From contig NZ_LZSX01000065.1 of assembly GCF_001665835.1 (NCBI RefSeq), forward strand, positions 25,949-89,948: 64,000 bases of DNA. Reading direction: 5' to 3'. The notes beneath the pieces were generated by a model. It searched no databases, was not told the origin of the DNA, and saw only the letters and a program-made list of their open reading frames with translations. Every line of letters begins with the position of its first letter. Position 1 is the first letter of the stretch. The position numbers and the translations under genes were made by a program. Shown here piece by piece: positions 25,696 through 33,509 of the stretch. The DNA comes from Mycobacterium colombiense. GTDB lineage: Bacteria > Actinomycetota > Actinomycetes > Mycobacteriales > Mycobacteriaceae.

Positions 25696-26550
25696 ATGCC
25701 AACGCCATCGACGTTAGACGTAACGCAGGCAATACAATTCGCCCAGCTGGTCAATCTGACCTACGGGACGCCGCCCGGCGATCTGACGAACGCGGCCGGT
25801 CAAGCCTTGAGCGCCGGCGGCGTCGACTACACGGTGGTCACCACGATCTACGCCAACGATCTGGCGACCGACATGAACCCGGCCCGCGGCGTCGACGAAG
25901 TGTCCATCGGGCTGATCTGCCAGGAGGACAAGACGGGCGACGTCGCGATCGCAATCCGCGGCACCGAGGGATGGCTGGAATGGATCCACGACGCCGACTT
26001 TCTCCTGGTGCCATGCCCGTTCCTGGCCGGCGCCGGCCACACGGAAGACGGCTTCACCGACATGTACGAGTCCCTGCGGACCGGAGCCACGCCGGGTTCG
26101 CCGACGGTGGTCAACGCCCTCGGGAACCTTCCGTTCGCTCAACCCGTCGGCTCGGTGACGATCTGCGGGCACAGCCTGGGAGGGGCCCTGGCGACACTGC
26201 TCGCCCTTGACGTGGCCGCGAACACGACGTTTACCAATCCGGCCGTTTACACCTACGGCAGTCCACGCACCGGCGATTCGCTGTTCGCCGGCACATTCGA
26301 CCAGGTAGTCAAAAACTCGTGGCGCGTCGCAAACCGCCTGGACATCGTCCCCGCGCTGCCCCCGCCCCTCGACTACGAGCATGTCCTCAATCCGGTCGAG
26401 CTCATCCCGGTCCGCTTGGTTCCCTGGCCTCCGGAGACGCTGGTCAAATACACGGTGTCATGCGAACATTCGCTCGCGACCTACCTGTATCTGTTGTCGC
26501 TCCAATCCACCGGCGCGACCCTTCCCCTGGAACCCGGCTGCAAACCCTGA
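25696..26550 (+). CDS. Class 3 lipase family protein
   Basis: 284 residues. Alpha/beta-hydrolase of the lipase class 3 family: nucleophile elbow GHSLGGALATLLAL with Ser at about residue 158, the strand VAIAIRGTEGWLEWIHDADF before it, VYTYGSPRTGDSLF and RLDIVPALPPPLDYEHV after it. No signal peptide is apparent. Members cleave acylglycerols, which fits stored-lipid use in mycobacteria. It starts 17 bp after the LppC-like gene and is probably co-transcribed. Confidence 0.88.
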   Translation: MPTPSTLDVTQAIQFAQLVNLTYGTPPGDLTNAAGQALSAGGVDYTVVTTIYANDLATDMNPARGVDEVSIGLICQEDKTGDVAIAIRGTEGWLEWIHDADFLLVPCPFLAGAGHTEDGFTDMYESLRTGATPGSPTVVNALGNLPFAQPVGSVTICGHSLGGALATLLALDVAANTTFTNPAVYTYGSPRTGDSLFAGTFDQVVKNSWRVANRLDIVPALPPPLDYEHVLNPVELIPVRLVPWPPETLVKYTVSCEHSLATYLYLLSLQSTGATLPLEPGCKP

Positions 26551-26554
26551 AGGC

Positions 26555-28129
26555 TCAGGACGCGTCGTCGAGAACCTGATAGGCGGCGTTGTAACCGGGT
26601 GTGAAGGTGATGCCCGGTCCGCCATGGCATCCGGCGCCGGCGAGATAGAGGCCATCGATTCCGATGGGCATATCAAGGAAGCCCTTCGGGCCGGGCCGGT
26701 TGGGACCCATCAGGTCGGGGTGCAGTAGCCCGTGGCAGAAGTCGCCCGAGGGCGCACCGAACATGGTGTTCATGTGGTAGGGCGCGAACGTGATGTGGCG
26801 TATCACGATGTCCTTGAAGTTGGGCGCCAGGCGGGTGATCTTGTCGATAACCCGTTGCGCCATCTCATTTTTCAGATGCCCGTGCTGGTCGCGGCGGGCC
26901 TCGACTGGGAACGCGTAGGCGAACGCGCTCGCCGCGTGCTTGCCGGGCGGCGCCATGCCGGGGTCGTGCACCGATGGGATCTGCATTCCCATTGACGGGT
27001 TGTCCGGAACGATGCCCCGTCGGCAGTTTTCCCAGTGCAGCTGCTGGGATTCGGGTGATCCGAAGATTCCGACCGACTGTTGCATGCCGTCGGCGTTGAG
27101 AAACTCATACGGCGGGGCGAATTCGGGCAGCCCGTCCAGGGCGAAGTGGATCTGCACGAACGAGGCCCGGTGGTCGCGGCCGGAGATGCGTGAGACGAGC
27201 TGTGCCGGAACGTGTTCGGGTGCGATCAGTTCGGTGAGCGTGATATCCGGCGACAGGTTGGACAACACGATCGGCGCCGAGATCGTCGATCCGTCGCGCA
27301 GTCGCACACCGGTCACTTTGCCGTGGTAGACGAGGATCTCCTCGGCCTTGGTGCGGAACCGGATCTCGCCGCCGTGGGCGATGAAGAGCTCGCGCAGGTG
27401 TTCGGTGAGTGCGCCGATGCCGCCCTTCAGCTTCGTCATCATCGCGGTGTTGGCCGCGTCTTGGGGCACGGCTAACGCGAAGGCCAAACAGGTTGCGCTG
27501 CCCGGTGTGTACGGGCCGCGGTAGGTCGAGTTGACGGCCAGAAATGCCAGCATCCCGCGAATGACCGCGTGCTTGTCTTTGTCGGGCAGGTAGCGGTCGA
27601 TCACATCCATGGCCGAGCCGAACAGCATCTCGTGAATCGCCCGGCGTTCGGCGTCGTCGGCCGCGCAGGCATACATTTCATCGAGGGTCTTGGGCGGCCG
27701 GCGGACGTCGAAGCGGCCCAACGCTTTCGCCGGCCCCTGACTCCAGCCGATCAATTCGGCCATGCCGGTGACCGCCTCGAGCCCGTGCCTCTCGCTCAGA
27801 TGCGTCATCAGCCGCATCGGGTCGCGGTAGAAGATCATCGGCTCTTCGCCGTGTTCGCCGATGTTGATGGACATCACGTCGGGCTCCACAGCCGGCAGCG
27901 TGTCCAGGCCGAGGTCCTTGGTGAGCTGGCTCGCCATGGGAAACTGCACCGAACCGGCGATCTCGTACCGGAAGCCGTCGATCAATTCGACCGTCGCGGC
28001 CATGCCGCCCGCGTAGGTGTTGGCCTCCAGGCACAGAGTGCGCAGGCCCGCGCGTTGCAGGATCGCCGCGGCGGCCAGCCCGTTGTGCCCGGCGCCCACC
28101 ACGATTGCGTCGTACTCGGTGTTGGTCAT
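26555..28129 (-). CDS. Phytoene-desaturase-like NAD(P)/FAD-dependent oxidoreductase
   Basis: 524 residues from ATG 28129; longer in-frame starts would lie over the operator. N-terminal FAD motif AIVVGAGHNGLAAAAILQRA (GxGxxG), then AGGMAATVELIDGFRYEIAG, and the C-terminal GLYLAGAGCHGGPGITFTPG that closes the FAD site. The family (CrtI/COG1233) covers carotenoid desaturases, retinol saturase-like and other lipid oxidoreductases; there are no carotenoid genes nearby. It is divergent from a TetR gene across an 18-bp perfect palindrome. Confidence 0.9.
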   Translation of the reverse strand: MTNTEYDAIVVGAGHNGLAAAAILQRAGLRTLCLEANTYAGGMAATVELIDGFRYEIAGSVQFPMASQLTKDLGLDTLPAVEPDVMSINIGEHGEEPMIFYRDPMRLMTHLSERHGLEAVTGMAELIGWSQGPAKALGRFDVRRPPKTLDEMYACAADDAERRAIHEMLFGSAMDVIDRYLPDKDKHAVIRGMLAFLAVNSTYRGPYTPGSATCLAFALAVPQDAANTAMMTKLKGGIGALTEHLRELFIAHGGEIRFRTKAEEILVYHGKVTGVRLRDGSTISAPIVLSNLSPDITLTELIAPEHVPAQLVSRISGRDHRASFVQIHFALDGLPEFAPPYEFLNADGMQQSVGIFGSPESQQLHWENCRRGIVPDNPSMGMQIPSVHDPGMAPPGKHAASAFAYAFPVEARRDQHGHLKNEMAQRVIDKITRLAPNFKDIVIRHITFAPYHMNTMFGAPSGDFCHGLLHPDLMGPNRPGPKGFLDMPIGIDGLYLAGAGCHGGPGITFTPGYNAAYQVLDDAS

Positions 28130-28172
28130 GATGTCGGCCCTCCGCCTCCGCCGGGTGATCGCGTGCCAAGGA

Positions 28173-28190
28173 TATGTCAGTACTGACATA
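28173..28190. promoter_or_regulatory. TetR operator TATGTCAGTACTGACATA
   Basis: Perfect 18-bp palindrome in the 113-bp gap between the divergent FAD oxidoreductase (start 28129) and TetR gene (start 28243). Size and symmetry are typical of an operator controlling both genes. Confidence 0.8.
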
Positions 28191-28242
28191 ATTGGAAGAT
28201 GCCAGTCGTGACCCGCTTGCCTGGGATACGATCGCCGCTGAG

Positions 28243-28842
28243 ATGACCTCCCCGGGCAACCGTCATGAACAACGACGACGATCGACGCATGAGGCACTTC
28301 GCCGAGCGGCGTTGAAGAGCTTCGCCCACAAGGGGTTTGCGAACGTCACCGTTACCGAGCTGGCCCGCGAGGCCGGTGTCACCGAACGCACCTTCTTCCG
28401 GCACTTCCCGACCAAGGAGGCCGTGCTCTTCCAGGACTACGAGACCCAGTTGGAGTGGCTGTCCGAAGCGCTTGCCCAGCGCCCGGCCTCGGAATCACTG
28501 TTCGACGCGGTGCTCGCCAGCGTCGCCGCCTTCCCGCACGACCTCGAAGTGGTGCGCCAGGCCGCGACCGCCCGTGCCGAGCTGATCAGCGCGGAGCGGA
28601 TCGCCGGTCACCTGCGGGTCGTGCAGTCCTCGTTTGCACACGTGCTCACCGACTTCGTCAGAGAGCGGAATCCGGATCTGGCGAACATCGACCTGGCTGC
28701 CGAGGTAGCGGGCTCCGCGATTGCAGCGGCTCTCGTTGCGGCAGTGGAGAATTGGGGCCGCAGAGGTTGCTCCGGCGACCTCGGCGCGGACGTGACTGCG
28801 AGCCTGGACCTGGTGCGCTCCGGTTTGGCACCGCTCGCCTAA
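28243..28842 (+). CDS. TetR-family transcriptional regulator
   Basis: 199 residues from ATG 28243; a TTG at 28192 is possible but lies by the operator. HTH at about residues 15-62: ALRRAALKSFAHKGFANVTV, with ELAREAGVTERTFFRHFPTK as recognition helix. The C-terminal ligand domain is of the MftR/TetR_C type. It most likely represses the divergent FAD oxidoreductase and itself through the 18-bp palindrome. Its stop overlaps the stop of a convergent second TetR gene by 4 bp. Confidence 0.92.
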   Translation: MTSPGNRHEQRRRSTHEALRRAALKSFAHKGFANVTVTELAREAGVTERTFFRHFPTKEAVLFQDYETQLEWLSEALAQRPASESLFDAVLASVAAFPHDLEVVRQAATARAELISAERIAGHLRVVQSSFAHVLTDFVRERNPDLANIDLAAEVAGSAIAAALVAAVENWGRRGCSGDLGADVTASLDLVRSGLAPLA

Positions 28843-29387
28843 CCGGTAGGGGTTCGGGTGGCCAGTCGAAGCAGCGCCCGGCGTAATTGCCGGTCGCGTT
28901 TACCGGCGGCCAGCTCGACCAGCGCGATCTCGGCGACCGCGGCGACCAGCAGCGCCGCGATCGGTTCCGGTGGCACCCATCCGAGTGCCGCGAGGTCTGG
29001 CATGATCAACGCGGCGGCGCTGTCATTGCGTGCCGCAACCAGATCGCTCAGCCTGGCCTCGGTGCGCGATTGAACCAGCAGCGCTTTGGTTGCCGGTTCG
29101 GCCAGGCACCCGTCCAGATAGGTGTTCACTCCGGCTCGCAGCCGATCGAGCCCGGGCGGCAAATCAGCCATCGCGGCGGTGATCGTTTCTTCCAGCTGGT
29201 CGTGGAACCGGGCATGCAGGGCGCGTACATATTCGCTGCGGCTGGGCCAGTGCTGGTAGAAGCTGCCTTTCGCCATGCCGGCCTCGGCGACGATCGCGTT
29301 GACCGAGATCCTGGCCAGGTCGGCGGTCGACAGCAGGCGCTGTCCCGCGTCCAGCAGCGCGGTGCGGCCGGGTTCGGGTGGCCTCAT
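28839..29387 (-). CDS. TetR-family transcriptional regulator of the hydrolase operon
   Basis: 182 residues. HTH ALLDAGQRLLSTADLARISV, with IVAEAGMAKGSFYQHWPSRS as the recognition part; the KGSFYxHW block is characteristic. It overlaps by ATGA the small gene just upstream. The palindrome at 29591-29610, in front of the divergent alpha/beta hydrolase operon, is the likely operator. The effector is unknown. Confidence 0.92.
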   Translation of the reverse strand: MRPPEPGRTALLDAGQRLLSTADLARISVNAIVAEAGMAKGSFYQHWPSRSEYVRALHARFHDQLEETITAAMADLPPGLDRLRAGVNTYLDGCLAEPATKALLVQSRTEARLSDLVAARNDSAAALIMPDLAALGWVPPEPIAALLVAAVAEIALVELAAGKRDRQLRRALLRLATRTPTG

Positions 29388-29544
29388 CGCAGCCCGGCCT
29401 TGCGCTGGCTGCGGCGCGCCAGCGTCTCCCCGTACTGTTCGCAGACGTCGATCATGCCGATGAGCTGGTAGGTGATCCAGCGCTTGTGGTCGACGGAAGG
29501 TTCTTCTCCGTTAACGGCGCCTCGAGAGGCGGAGCCTGTGCCAT
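29384..29544 (-). pseudogene. Small conserved-looking gene with an apparent frameshift
   Basis: Two frames together look like one gene of about 55 codons. An ATG at 29544 has an excellent ribosome site (AAGGAGGAAAGTG) and opens MAQAPPLEAPLTEKNLPS, but this frame closes at 29452. The frame one base back continues VDHKRWITYQLIGMIDVCEQ, then YGETLARRSQRKAGLR, and overlaps the TetR start as ATGA. That second frame has no good start of its own. Either a one-base indel, a sequencing error or a recoding event joins them. The product would be a small helical protein of unknown function. Confidence 0.5.
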
Positions 29545-29590
29545 CACTTTCCTCCTTGTCATGACTGTCCGCTTGGTTGTAGCGTAATTC

Positions 29591-29610
29591 TTGACCGACC
29601 AGTCGGTCAA
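29591..29610. promoter_or_regulatory. TetR operator TTGACCGACCAGTCGGTCAA
   Basis: Nine-base perfect arms TTGACCGAC / GTCGGTCAA around CA, centred between the divergent small gene/TetR unit and the hydrolase operon (ATG 29628). The TTGACC arm could double as a -35 element for the operon promoter, so binding would block transcription. Confidence 0.82.
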
Positions 29611-29627
29611 CCAGGAAGGGAGCTCTC

Positions 29628-30449
29628 ATGTCGACCATTCAGACCAGGGCCGGGCGAGTCGCCTACAGCGAAGTCGGCAGTGGCCCAACGGTTTTACTGC
29701 TCCACGCGATCCTGCACGACCGGCACGACTTCGACCCGATCGTCGACGCGCTGGCCCGGCACTACCGCACCATCGCGGTGGATTGGCCGGGGCACGGGCA
29801 TTCGGATCCGGTTGACGCCACCGTCAAGCCCGGTGCCCCACTCTTCGCTGACGTGCTCGAAGACGTCGTCGACGGGCTGGGCATAACGCGGGCGGTCCTG
29901 ATCGGAAACTCGGTCGGCGGATTCGCTGCCGCGCGGCTGGCGGTCAACCGTCCCGAATCCGTCGCCGGCCTGGTGCTGGTCAACAGCGGTGGGTTTGTGC
30001 GGTTGAACCCGCTGACCCGCATGTTCTGCCGGGCGCTGGGCACTCCGGCGGTACACCGCCGGGTCGCGGCACCGTTCATCCGCGGCTACATGAAGGCCAA
30101 GACGGACAACGATCGAGCGATCGTCCAGCGTGCGATCGCGGCGGCGAGGACGGACCAGGGTATCCGCGTCGTCACCGGCCTCTGGAGAAGCTTCGCCGCA
30201 CCCGGCCACGATCTGCGCGACCGCGTCGATCTGCGCGACCGCGTCGACGAGCTGTCGGCCCCCACCCTGATCGTGTGGGGCAAGAAGGACATCGCGATAC
30301 CGCTGCGGGCCGGACGCGCCACCCATGAAGCGATCCGTGGCTCCCGCTTCGAGGTCCTCGATACCGGGCATGTGGTCTTCTCGTCGGACCCCGCCGGCTT
30401 TCTGGCCGTGGCGGAGCCGTTCCTGGAATCGGTGGTGCGTCGGGTGTGA
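29628..30449 (+). CDS. Alpha/beta hydrolase, first gene of an oxidoreductase operon
   Basis: 273 residues from ATG 29628, with AAGGGAGCT upstream. Classic fold-1 hydrolase: HAILHDRHDFDPIVDAL, nucleophile elbow GNSVGGFAAARL (Ser at about residue 95), ELSAPTLIVWGKKDIAIP with the Asp, and VLDTGHVVFSSDP with the His. An exact 18-bp tandem duplication at 30210-30245 doubles the residues DLRDRV just before the Asp strand. It heads a six-gene unit with overlaps at most junctions, controlled by the divergent TetR. Confidence 0.92.
   Translation: MSTIQTRAGRVAYSEVGSGPTVLLLHAILHDRHDFDPIVDALARHYRTIAVDWPGHGHSDPVDATVKPGAPLFADVLEDVVDGLGITRAVLIGNSVGGFAAARLAVNRPESVAGLVLVNSGGFVRLNPLTRMFCRALGTPAVHRRVAAPFIRGYMKAKTDNDRAIVQRAIAAARTDQGIRVVTGLWRSFAAPGHDLRDRVDLRDRVDELSAPTLIVWGKKDIAIPLRAGRATHEAIRGSRFEVLDTGHVVFSSDPAGFLAVAEPFLESVVRRV
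30210..30245 (+). repeat. Exact 18-bp tandem duplication inside the hydrolase gene
   Basis: Two perfect copies of GATCTGCGCGACCGCGTC, in frame, giving DLRDRVDLRDRV. The identity of the copies at every base implies a recent slippage event. Confidence 0.9.
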
Positions 30450-30775
30450 GCTCTCAGGTCTCTTGCGCGCTTGCCGCGGCCCCATCAACGAAGCGCCGCA
30501 GTACGGCATTTCGAGCGCCGCTGTTGTATATCGACCTCATCGAGGGCCGTACGCCCGTCGACGATCGTTCGTCTCGCCAGGTGGTCCTGCACGTGGTGAG
30601 CCGGCGACGTCCGCGCGAGCTCAAGCAGAAGTTCTATGCGCTGCTGGCATCCCGACTCGCCGATCGATGCGGGCTCGACCGCGCCGACCCGACTGTCTCG
30701 GTCACCGAAAACGGCGACGAGGATTGGTCTTTCGGCCACGGTAGGGCGCAGTTCCTCACCGGTGAGCTCAAGTGA
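30446..30775 (+). CDS. Tautomerase-family protein, probably degenerate
   Basis: 109 residues from GTG 30446, overlapping the hydrolase stop. The C-terminal half is clearly of the Tautomerase_2 family (RELKQKFYALLASRL, VSVTENGDEDWSFGHGRAQF, LTGEL). The family start, MPLLYIDLIEGR, is present as APLLYIDLIEGR at residues 24-35: the initiator Met before the catalytic Pro is Ala, so Pro would not be N-terminal. About 45 central residues expected in the family are also missing. The frame stays open and coupled to its neighbours. It is probably inactive as a tautomerase. Confidence 0.7.
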   Translation: MSSQVSCALAAAPSTKRRSTAFRAPLLYIDLIEGRTPVDDRSSRQVVLHVVSRRRPRELKQKFYALLASRLADRCGLDRADPTVSVTENGDEDWSFGHGRAQFLTGELK

Positions 30776-31755
30776 GCATCGCCATGGGTTTGACCACACG
30801 CCTCACCGAGTCGTTCGGAATCGAGCAGCCGATCGTGCTCGCGCCGATGGCGCTGGTCTCCGGGGGCCGGCTTGCGGCGGCGGTGACGCGGGCGGGCGGC
30901 CTGGGCCTCATCGGTGGGGGCTATCCCGACGCCGAATGGCTGCAGGCCCAGATCGACCGGGCCGAGGGTGCCCGGGTCGGATACGGCTTCATCACCTGGA
31001 GCCTGGCCCGAAACCCGGGGGTGCTCGACATAGCGATGGAGCAGCGGCCGGCCGCAGTGATGCTGTCGTTCGGCGAGCTGCAGCCTTTCGCCGACCGCAT
31101 TCACGCTGCGGGCGTTCCCCTGCTCGCGCAGGTGCAGAACCTCGATCAGGCAGGCCAGGCCTTGGACGCCGGGGCGGAAGTCATCGTGGCTCAGGGCAGT
31201 GAGGCCGGCGGCCATGGCATGAGCGTGCGGTCGACATTCACCCTGGTGCCCGAGGTCGTCGATTTCGTGGCGGATCGCTCGCCCGACACCTTGGTGGTGG
31301 CCGCGGGCGGCGTGGGCGATGGTCGCGGGTTGGCGGCGGCGCTGGCGCTGGGCGCCGATGGCGCGGTCGTGGGAAGCCGGTTCTGGGCGACGCCGGAGGC
31401 GCTGGTCTCACCACGGGCCCAGCAGCGCGCCGTGGCGGCGGGCGGCGACGACACCATGCGCAGCCGCGTCTATGACGTTGTGCGCCGCCTCGATTGGCCC
31501 ACCGGATACGATGCGCGGGCGCTGCGCAACGCCTTCCTGGACACCTGGCACGGCAACGAGGCGGAGCTGTCGGCGCAACTGCCCGGAGTGATCGTCGCCT
31601 ACCAAAAAGCCGTCGCCGCAGAGGATTTCGACGCCGCCGCCATACTCATCGGCGAGGGGGTGGGACGCATCCGCGAGGTCCGTCCCGCCGCCGAGATCGT
31701 CGTCGACATGGTCGGTGAAGCCAAGCGCATCCTCAACCGGGACGGCGCGCCCTAG
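30772..31755 (+). CDS. Nitronate monooxygenase / 2-nitropropane-dioxygenase-like flavoprotein
   Basis: 327 residues from GTG 30772, overlapping the previous stop as GTGA (an ATG lies at 30784). TIM-barrel FMN protein: IEQPIVLAPMALVSGGRLAA, LLAQVQNLDQAGQALDAGAE, VIVAQGSEAGGHGM (FMN phosphate loop), VVAAGGVGDGRGLAAALALG and GAVVGSRFWATPEA. The family includes nitronate monooxygenases and quinone or enoate reductases; the substrate is open. It is part of the TetR-controlled operon. Confidence 0.92.
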   Translation: MSIAMGLTTRLTESFGIEQPIVLAPMALVSGGRLAAAVTRAGGLGLIGGGYPDAEWLQAQIDRAEGARVGYGFITWSLARNPGVLDIAMEQRPAAVMLSFGELQPFADRIHAAGVPLLAQVQNLDQAGQALDAGAEVIVAQGSEAGGHGMSVRSTFTLVPEVVDFVADRSPDTLVVAAGGVGDGRGLAAALALGADGAVVGSRFWATPEALVSPRAQQRAVAAGGDDTMRSRVYDVVRRLDWPTGYDARALRNAFLDTWHGNEAELSAQLPGVIVAYQKAVAAEDFDAAAILIGEGVGRIREVRPAAEIVVDMVGEAKRILNRDGAP

Positions 31756-31820
31756 ACAGCCGCGCGACGAGTCTGGTTTGCTCAGCTCGGTAGTTAATTT
31801 TCGCGGGCAGGAGTTCGCTG

Positions 31821-32303
31821 ATGGCCCGTCTCAACGTGCCGGATGGCCCCGGGGGCGAAGCCGCCATGATCTGGACGCTACGGCCGGAACTCGGCGGCAT
31901 GGTCGAACACATGATCCGCGGCGCCTATCAGCAGAGCATCCTTCCCGCCGACGAGCGGGAGCTCGCCCGGATGCGCATCGCGCAGCTCAACGACTGCGTG
32001 GCCTGCTCGGATTTTCGGGCCCAGTCGGTGTTGGATGCCGGTGTGGCGCCCGAGCTGTACGACAATGTCGCCGCGTACGCCGGCTACCCGGGATACACGC
32101 CGCGCCAACGCCTTTGCATCGAGTACGCCGAGCGCTTCGCCACCGACCACGCCTCTTTGGATGACGCCTTCTTTCAACGACTTCGGGAGTCGTTCTCTGA
32201 CGAGGAGATCCTGGATCTCACGCTGTGCGTTGCGGTATTCCTCGGCCTGGGGCGCTCACTGAGCGTGCTGGGCGTCGACCAGTCCTGCGCCATCGACCTC
32301 TGA
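31821..32303 (+). CDS. Carboxymuconolactone decarboxylase / AhpD-like protein
   Basis: 160 residues from ATG 31821, with GGCAGGAG upstream. The core is the CMD domain: RMRIAQLNDCVACSDFRAQS carries the CxxC pair typical of AhpD-type disulfide reductases, followed by the C-terminal helices LTLCVAVFLGLGRSLSVLG. The His usually found a few residues after the second Cys is Phe/Arg here, so catalytic proton relay may differ. A role in thiol-linked detoxification alongside the neighbouring flavoproteins is an inference. Confidence 0.9.
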   Translation: MARLNVPDGPGGEAAMIWTLRPELGGMVEHMIRGAYQQSILPADERELARMRIAQLNDCVACSDFRAQSVLDAGVAPELYDNVAAYAGYPGYTPRQRLCIEYAERFATDHASLDDAFFQRLRESFSDEEILDLTLCVAVFLGLGRSLSVLGVDQSCAIDL

Positions 32304-32320
32304 CGACTCGGAAGGAACCA

Positions 32321-32950
32321 ATGGACATCGCCACCGTCGACGAACTGCTGAGCACCACGCGGTCGGTTCGCAAACGCCTCGACCTGACCCGCCCGGTAAG
32401 TCGCGAGGTGATCCTGGAGTGCATCCAGCTGGCGATGCAGGCGCCCACCGCAAGTAACACGCAGGACTGGCGCTGGCTGGTGATCACCGATGCGGACAAG
32501 CGAGCCGCGATCGCCGAGATATACCGCAGCATTGGCGCGCAATACCTGGCGTACGCGGCCGACAACGCGACGGACCCTCAGACCCAGCGGGTGTACCAGA
32601 GCGCGATGAGCCTGACCGAGACGCTGGCCGAGGTGCCGGTGCACGTCATTCCGTGTATCGAACAGCGCATCGACGGCGCAGAATTGGGCATCGCGGCGGC
32701 GGCCTGGGCATCGATCATCCCGGCCGGCTGGAGCTTTCTGCTGGCGCTGCGCTCGCGGGGGCTGGGATCGGTGTGGACGACGATGCATCTATTCAAGGAG
32801 CAGGAGGTCGCCGAGCTGCTCGGCATTCCGCCCACCGTCACGCAGGCCGCGCTGTTCCCCGTCGCCTACACGATCGGCACCGACTTCCGGCCGGCCAAGC
32901 GGCCCCCCGCGAAGACCATCACGTTCTGGGACGGTTGGGGAGAGAGCTGA
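32321..32950 (+). CDS. Nitroreductase-family protein
   Basis: 209 residues from ATG 32321, with GGAAGGA upstream. FMN-binding nitroreductase fold: LLSTTRSVRKRLDLTRPVSR at the N-terminus, APTASNTQDWRWLVITD with the flavin-contacting Asn/Gln/Trp, IIPAGWSFLLALRSRGLGSV, and ELLGIPPTVTQAALFPVAYT. These reduce nitro groups, quinones or enones with NAD(P)H. It ends in a TGATG overlap with the SRPBCC gene, in the TetR-controlled operon. Confidence 0.93.
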   Translation: MDIATVDELLSTTRSVRKRLDLTRPVSREVILECIQLAMQAPTASNTQDWRWLVITDADKRAAIAEIYRSIGAQYLAYAADNATDPQTQRVYQSAMSLTETLAEVPVHVIPCIEQRIDGAELGIAAAAWASIIPAGWSFLLALRSRGLGSVWTTMHLFKEQEVAELLGIPPTVTQAALFPVAYTIGTDFRPAKRPPAKTITFWDGWGES

Positions 32951-33444
32951 TGCAGTCCTACACCGTGCGATTCCACATCGATGCTCCGCCCCGGAAAGTC
33001 TGGCGGGTGCTGCATCCGCCGGCGCCACCGAACGCCCCCCGCCCGCGGGTGCTCACCTGGCCCACCGGCAGCATGGAAATCCTCAACGAGGGCAACGAAG
33101 CCGGTGAGGGCCTGGTCCGTACCTGCATCTTCGAAGTGCCCAAATACCTGCTGACCGGCGGCAGGGCGCGATCGTGGGAAACGGTGACCGAGGCAGAACT
33201 CAACAAGCTGTCGCGCTACGTGGCCGTCGGTGCCCCGCTGTGGTCACGCGCCGAGGGATATCACCGGCTCGAAGAGCAGCCTGACGGCACCACCGTGCTG
33301 ACGTTCCACGAGACCTATCACGCCTACAACCCGGTGCTGCGTTTCTTCCTCGAACGCCCGGTGCACGCGAAGATTTCCCGCGACAACCTCGAGACCTACG
33401 AGCACGCGCTGGGTTACGCGGGCCGAGTGCGGCGACTCGCCTAG
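32950..33444 (+). CDS. SRPBCC protein, last gene of the operon
   Basis: 164 residues from ATG 32950, overlapping the nitroreductase TGA by one base. START-like: YTVRFHIDAPPRKVWRVLHP, a proline-rich insertion after it, TCIFEVPKYLLTGGRARSWE, a strand through GTTVLTFHETYHAYNPVLRF and a C-terminal helix (AKISRDNLETYEHAL). It could bind the hydrophobic substrate or product of the operon enzymes. Confidence 0.85.
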   Translation: MQSYTVRFHIDAPPRKVWRVLHPPAPPNAPRPRVLTWPTGSMEILNEGNEAGEGLVRTCIFEVPKYLLTGGRARSWETVTEAELNKLSRYVAVGAPLWSRAEGYHRLEEQPDGTTVLTFHETYHAYNPVLRFFLERPVHAKISRDNLETYEHALGYAGRVRRLA

Positions 33445-33509
33445 GCGGTATTTGCCGCAGGGCCGATTTCACAACGATATGAATTAGCTTGTTGGCCCCG
33501 GTACCCTCG

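Noticed and set aside
27211..27226. GGAACGTGTTCGG resembling a KstR site
   Set aside because: It lies deep inside the coding region of the FAD oxidoreductase and misses outer consensus bases.
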